A stretch of 64,000 nt of DNA from assembly GCF_008692035.1 (NCBI RefSeq), contig NZ_VTFG01000001.1, positions 2,108,001 through 2,172,000 of the forward strand. The letters are read 5' to 3'. Of this stretch, positions 60,595 to 64,000 are shown in pieces (position 1 is the stretch's first letter; each line of letters begins with the position of its first letter). The DNA comes from Pseudomonas marginalis (GTDB lineage Bacteria; Pseudomonadota; Gammaproteobacteria; Pseudomonadales; Pseudomonadaceae). The position numbers were made by a program, and so were the translations under genes. The notes beneath the pieces were generated by a model. That model made no database searches and was not told the origin of the DNA. It saw only the letters and a list, made by a program, of their open reading frames with translations.

Positions 60595-62109
60595 TTATTT
60601 CTTTTTCTTCTTGTCGTGCTTGTCGGACTTGGCGAACGCTTCCTCCAGGGCAAGGTTGATGGTGCGCAACACCTTGACCCGCGCCCAGCGCTTGTCGTTA
60701 GCCTCCACCAGCGTCCACGGCGAGACCTCGGTGCTGGTGCGGTCGACCATATCGCCCACGGCGGCGCGGTAGTCGTCCCATTTTTCGCGGTTGCGCCAGT
60801 CGTCTTCGGTGATCTTGAAGCGCTTGAAGGGGATTTCCTCGCGGGCCTGGAAGCGTTCCAGTTGGGTCTGCTTGTCGATGGCCAGCCAGAACTTGACCAC
60901 GATCACACCGGCGTCGCGCAGTTGCTCTTCGAAGTCATTGATCTCGCCATAGGCGCGCATCCAGTCGGCCGTGGTACAGAAGCCCTCGATACGCTCCACC
61001 AGCACGCGGCCGTACCACGAGCGGTCGAACACGGTGAACTTGCCCCGCGCCGGGATCTTCTGCCAGAACCGCCACAGGTACGGCTGGGCGCGTTCATCCT
61101 CGGTGGGCGCGGCAATCGGCACGATGTGGTACTGGCGCGGGTCGAGCGCGGCCGCCACCCGACGGATCGCCCCGCCCTTGCCCGCCGCGTCGTTACCTTC
61201 GAAGACCGTCACCAGCGCGTGCTTGCGCATGCGCTTGTCGCGCATCAGGCCGGAGAAGCGCGCCTGCTCGGTAATCAGCTGTTCTTCGTAATCGTCCTTG
61301 TCCAGGCTCAAGGTCATGTCGAGGCTGTTGAGCAGGCTCATCTGGTCGACGGCCGAGGGCAAGGGTGCCGGGTTCATGCCGCTGGCCTTGCCCTTGGGCA
61401 GCTTCAGGGCGTTCTGCAGGCCTTCGAGCAGGATCTTGCCCACGGTGAGGCTGCGGTAGTTGGCGTCGACGCCTTCAATCACATGCCAGGGCGCGTAATC
61501 GCGGCTGGTACGGCGCAGGATGCGCTCGCCGAAATGCACGAACTTGTCGTAGGTCTCGGATTGCTGCCAGTCCAGCGGGCTGATGCGCCAACTGTGCAAC
61601 GGGTCGTCGGCCAGGGCCTTGAGCCGTGCCTTCATTTGCTTCTTGGACAGGTGGAACCAGAACTTGAAGATCAGCGCGCCTTCATCGCAGAGCATCTTCT
61701 CCAGGCGCTCGGCGCCGGCGATGGCCTGGTCGAGCCGCGCATCCTTGATCTCGCCGTGCACCCGGCCTTGCAGCATCTGGCTGTACCAGTTGCCGAAAAA
61801 AATGCCCATGCGGCCTTTGGCGGGCAGTTGGCGCCAGTAGCGCCAGGCCGGGGGGCGGGCCAGTTCTTCGTCGGTCTGCTGGTCGAAGGTGCGCACCTCG
61901 ATCAGGCGCGGGTCCATCCATTCATTCAGCAGTTTGACCGTCTCACCTTTACCGGCGCCTTCGATGCCGTTGATCAGGATGATCACCGGGAAGCGCTTTT
62001 GCTGTTGCAACTCGTACTGCACCTCCAGCAAAGCCTCGCGCAGGGCGGGCACTTCGGCCTCAAAGGTGTCTTTGTCGATGGCGTGACCGATTTCGGCAGA
62101 TTCGAACAT
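60595..62109 (-). CDS. pap: Polyphosphate:AMP phosphotransferase (two-domain PPK2)
   Basis: A 504-residue protein with two tandem PPK2 kinase domains, the layout of class II PPK2 enzymes that use polyphosphate to make ADP from AMP. The first domain has LINGIEGAGKGETVKLLNEW near residue 47. The second has VTVFEGNDAAGKGGAIRRVA near 305 (Walker A) and VFDRSWYGRVLVERIEGF. The first copy carries FFGNWYSQML where the second has FDRSWYGR, so only the second is probably catalytic. The tail is Lys-rich. ATG 62109 has GGAGCC upstream. Confidence 0.92.
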   Translation of the reverse strand: MFESAEIGHAIDKDTFEAEVPALREALLEVQYELQQQKRFPVIILINGIEGAGKGETVKLLNEWMDPRLIEVRTFDQQTDEELARPPAWRYWRQLPAKGRMGIFFGNWYSQMLQGRVHGEIKDARLDQAIAGAERLEKMLCDEGALIFKFWFHLSKKQMKARLKALADDPLHSWRISPLDWQQSETYDKFVHFGERILRRTSRDYAPWHVIEGVDANYRSLTVGKILLEGLQNALKLPKGKASGMNPAPLPSAVDQMSLLNSLDMTLSLDKDDYEEQLITEQARFSGLMRDKRMRKHALVTVFEGNDAAGKGGAIRRVAAALDPRQYHIVPIAAPTEDERAQPYLWRFWQKIPARGKFTVFDRSWYGRVLVERIEGFCTTADWMRAYGEINDFEEQLRDAGVIVVKFWLAIDKQTQLERFQAREEIPFKRFKITEDDWRNREKWDDYRAAVGDMVDRTSTEVSPWTLVEANDKRWARVKVLRTINLALEEAFAKSDKHDKKKKK

Positions 62110-62250
62110 GGGCGGCTCCGTTCCAGAAGTGAGCAAGACTAGCGGATTGGGCAACAACGCGCGGGAGGAAATTCCACCTGGGCTTGCCGTGGGTCAATTC
62201 AAAGCCTGTTGATCGGCTAGAATGGCCGCCTTGCCTTTACCGAGCCGCCC

Positions 62251-64000
62251 ATGAACCCCGTAACCCACGCCCAGCTCGACTGGGATGATCAAGGTCGCCC
62301 GCACTCGCGGGTGTTCGACGACGTGTATTTCTCCGACCAATCGGGCCTGGACGAAACCCGCTATGTGTTCCTGCAACAGAACCGCTTGCAGGAGCGCTTC
62401 GCCGCACTGCCGGCGGGCGGGCGGTTGGTGATTGGCGAAACCGGCTTCGGCACCGGCCTGAATTTCCTCTGCGGCTGGCAATTGTTCGAGCAACACGCCG
62501 TAGCCGGTGCACGCCTGCATTTTGTCAGCGTGGAAAAGTACCCCCTGAGCCACGCCGACCTGCAACGCGCCCTCGCCCTCTGGCCGGAGCTGGCGCCGTT
62601 CGCCGAGCAATTGCTGGCGCACTACATCGCCATCCACCAAGGCTTCCAGCGCCTGGTGCTGGACAACGGCCGCGTCACCCTCACGCTGCTGATCGGCGAT
62701 GCCCTGGAACAGTTACCGCAACTGGATGCGCAGATCGACGCGTGGTTTCTCGACGGCTTCGCCCCGGCGAAAAACCCCGAGATGTGGAGCGCCGAACTGT
62801 TTGCCGAGCTGGCACGCCTGGCGGCCCCGGGCTCGACCATCAGCACCTTCACCAGCACCGGCTGGGTGCGCCGGCTGATCAACGCCGCCGGTTTCAAGAT
62901 GAAGCGTACGCCGGGCATCGGCCACAAGTGGGAAATCCTGCGCGGGGAGTTTCTCGGCTGGCCGGACGAGACCCCGGCACCGGCCGCCGCCAAGCCCTGG
63001 TTCGCCCGCCCCTCCATGCCCAATGGCGAGCGCCGTGCCCTGGTGATCGGCGGCGGCCTGGCCGGCTGCGCCAGCGCGGCCAGCCTGGCGGCGCGGGGTT
63101 GGCAGGTCAGCCTGTTGGAGCGCCATGGCGGTCTCGCCCAGGAGGCCTCCGGCAATCCGCAAGGGGTGCTTTATCTCAAGCTGTCGGCACACGGCACGGC
63201 GTTGTCGCAGATGATCGTCAGCGGGTTCGGGTACACCCGGCGCCTGCTGGAGCACCTGCAACGCGGCGTGGAGTGGGACGGCTGCGGCGTGCTGCAACTG
63301 GCCTTCAATGCCAAGGAGGCCGAACGCCAGGCGCAACTGGCCCAGGCATTCGCCCCGCAGCTGCTGCATCTGCTGGATAAGGCTCAAGCCCAGGCTCGCG
63401 CCGGGGTGGGCCTGGAACAGGGCGGGCTGTTTTTCCCCGAAGGCGGCTGGGTGCATCCCCCCGCGCTGTGCCAATGGCAGGCGCGCCAGCCAGGTATCGA
63501 GGTGCTGGCCCATCATGAGGTGCTGGACCTGCGCAAGGTCGACGGCCACTGGCAGGCCTGGGACGGTGATCGGCTGCTGGCCAGCGCCCCCGTGGTGGTG
63601 CTGGCCGGGGCGGCTGAGGTCAAACGGTTTGCCGCCAGCGCCGAGTTGCCCCTCAAGCGGATTCGCGGGCAGATCACCCGTCTGCCCCAGACCGCCGCCA
63701 GCCAGGCCCTGGCCACGGTGGTGTGTGCCGAGGGCTACGTGGCGCCGGCTCGCCTGGGCGAACACACCCTGGGGGCCAGCTTTGATTTCAACAACGATGA
63801 CCTCACCCCTACCGCCGCCGAGCACGCCGGTAACCTTGAGCTGCTGCAAGAGATTTCCCCGGACCTGGCCCAGCGCCTGCACGCCGCCGACCTTGCCGCA
63901 GAGACCCTGGAAGGCCGCGCCGCCTTCCGCTGCACCAGCCCGGACTACTTGCCGATTGTCGGGCCCCTGGCCGACAGCCTGGCGTTCGCCCAGGCCTACG
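62251..64000 (+). CDS. mnmC: tRNA 5-methylaminomethyl-2-thiouridine biosynthesis protein MnmC (3' end outside window)
   Basis: 583 residues of a bifunctional enzyme are visible; the gene runs off the right edge. The N-terminal methyltransferase domain has LVIGETGFGTGLNFLCGWQLFEQ near residue 50 and DAWFLDGFAPAKNPEMWSAELF near 168. The C-terminal FAD domain starts ALVIGGGLAGCASAASLAARGWQVSLLER near 265 and GQITRL and GASFDFNNDDLTPT follow. It demodifies cmnm5s2U34 and methylates it to mnm5s2U34 in tRNA. Confidence 0.94.
   Translation, partial: MNPVTHAQLDWDDQGRPHSRVFDDVYFSDQSGLDETRYVFLQQNRLQERFAALPAGGRLVIGETGFGTGLNFLCGWQLFEQHAVAGARLHFVSVEKYPLSHADLQRALALWPELAPFAEQLLAHYIAIHQGFQRLVLDNGRVTLTLLIGDALEQLPQLDAQIDAWFLDGFAPAKNPEMWSAELFAELARLAAPGSTISTFTSTGWVRRLINAAGFKMKRTPGIGHKWEILRGEFLGWPDETPAPAAAKPWFARPSMPNGERRALVIGGGLAGCASAASLAARGWQVSLLERHGGLAQEASGNPQGVLYLKLSAHGTALSQMIVSGFGYTRRLLEHLQRGVEWDGCGVLQLAFNAKEAERQAQLAQAFAPQLLHLLDKAQAQARAGVGLEQGGLFFPEGGWVHPPALCQWQARQPGIEVLAHHEVLDLRKVDGHWQAWDGDRLLASAPVVVLAGAAEVKRFAASAELPLKRIRGQITRLPQTAASQALATVVCAEGYVAPARLGEHTLGASFDFNNDDLTPTAAEHAGNLELLQEISPDLAQRLHAADLAAETLEGRAAFRCTSPDYLPIVGPLADSLAFAQAY

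Overview
The window is a chromosomal segment of a fluorescent-group Pseudomonas. The evidence is the high-GC coding style, REP/REPIN-type extragenic palindromes with the classic GTGGTGAGCGGGCTTG head, and typical Pseudomonas housekeeping families (panB, DUF2986, ibpA with a ROSE-like leader, trhO-bolA-DUF2059-fumC, pap, mnmC). No species name can be fixed from the sequence alone.

Left part (1-12.5 kb): panB, a YeeE/YedE sulfur permease, a Ni/Co-responsive dmeR-dmeF pair with G-tract operators, a secreted nuclease, a divergent MFS/TetR pair, and a LysR-controlled operon of an RraA-type aldolase, an aminotransferase and a dicarboxylate-type symporter. The operon looks like a catabolic route for a hydroxylated, possibly methylated, glutamate-like amino acid. 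A DUF3800 gene follows; its 3' end is built from a 27-nt piece of tRNA-Asn.

12.5-23.6 kb: small heat-shock gene ibpA with an RNA thermometer and sigma-32-like promoter, then a surface-polysaccharide cluster. The plus-strand half holds wzm, wzt, a pyruvyl transferase, a 2OG-Fe(II) oxygenase, a small remnant ORF and a two-domain glycosyltransferase. The minus-strand half holds wecB, two glycosyltransferases and an NAD-dependent epimerase.

23.9-29.8 kb: a three-gene operon of a VioC/AsnO-like amino-acid hydroxylase, a TSUP exporter and a YeaK-type aminoacyl-tRNA deacylase, divergent from a LysR gene. This combination could make, export and resist a non-protein amino acid. A second MFS/LysR divergent pair follows.

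29.8-45.2 kb: an AT-richer accessory island next to tRNA-Asn. Its right end keeps parA, a truncated dnaB and the C-terminal end of a tyrosine integrase: a collapsed integrative element. A 160-bp copy of parA joined to a tRNA-Asn-like sequence marks the left end. Between them lies a row of decayed contact-dependent-inhibition-style toxin-immunity cassettes, all on the minus strand. They are broken by frameshifts, three 83-84 bp palindromic MITEs, another repeat family and a dead IS4-family element. A formaldehyde-activating-enzyme-like gene sits between two inverted MITEs, next to an ankyrin-repeat protein and several orphan small proteins.

Right part (45.2-64 kb): core genes. LysR/lldD, two c-di-GMP enzymes, a heme-oxygenase-like protein, an ABC exporter, a FrnE-type DsbA protein, trhO, bolA, DUF2059, fumC, an EamA transporter, a thiolase, a REP-derived 18-bp repeat array inside a palindrome, pap, and mnmC running off the edge.
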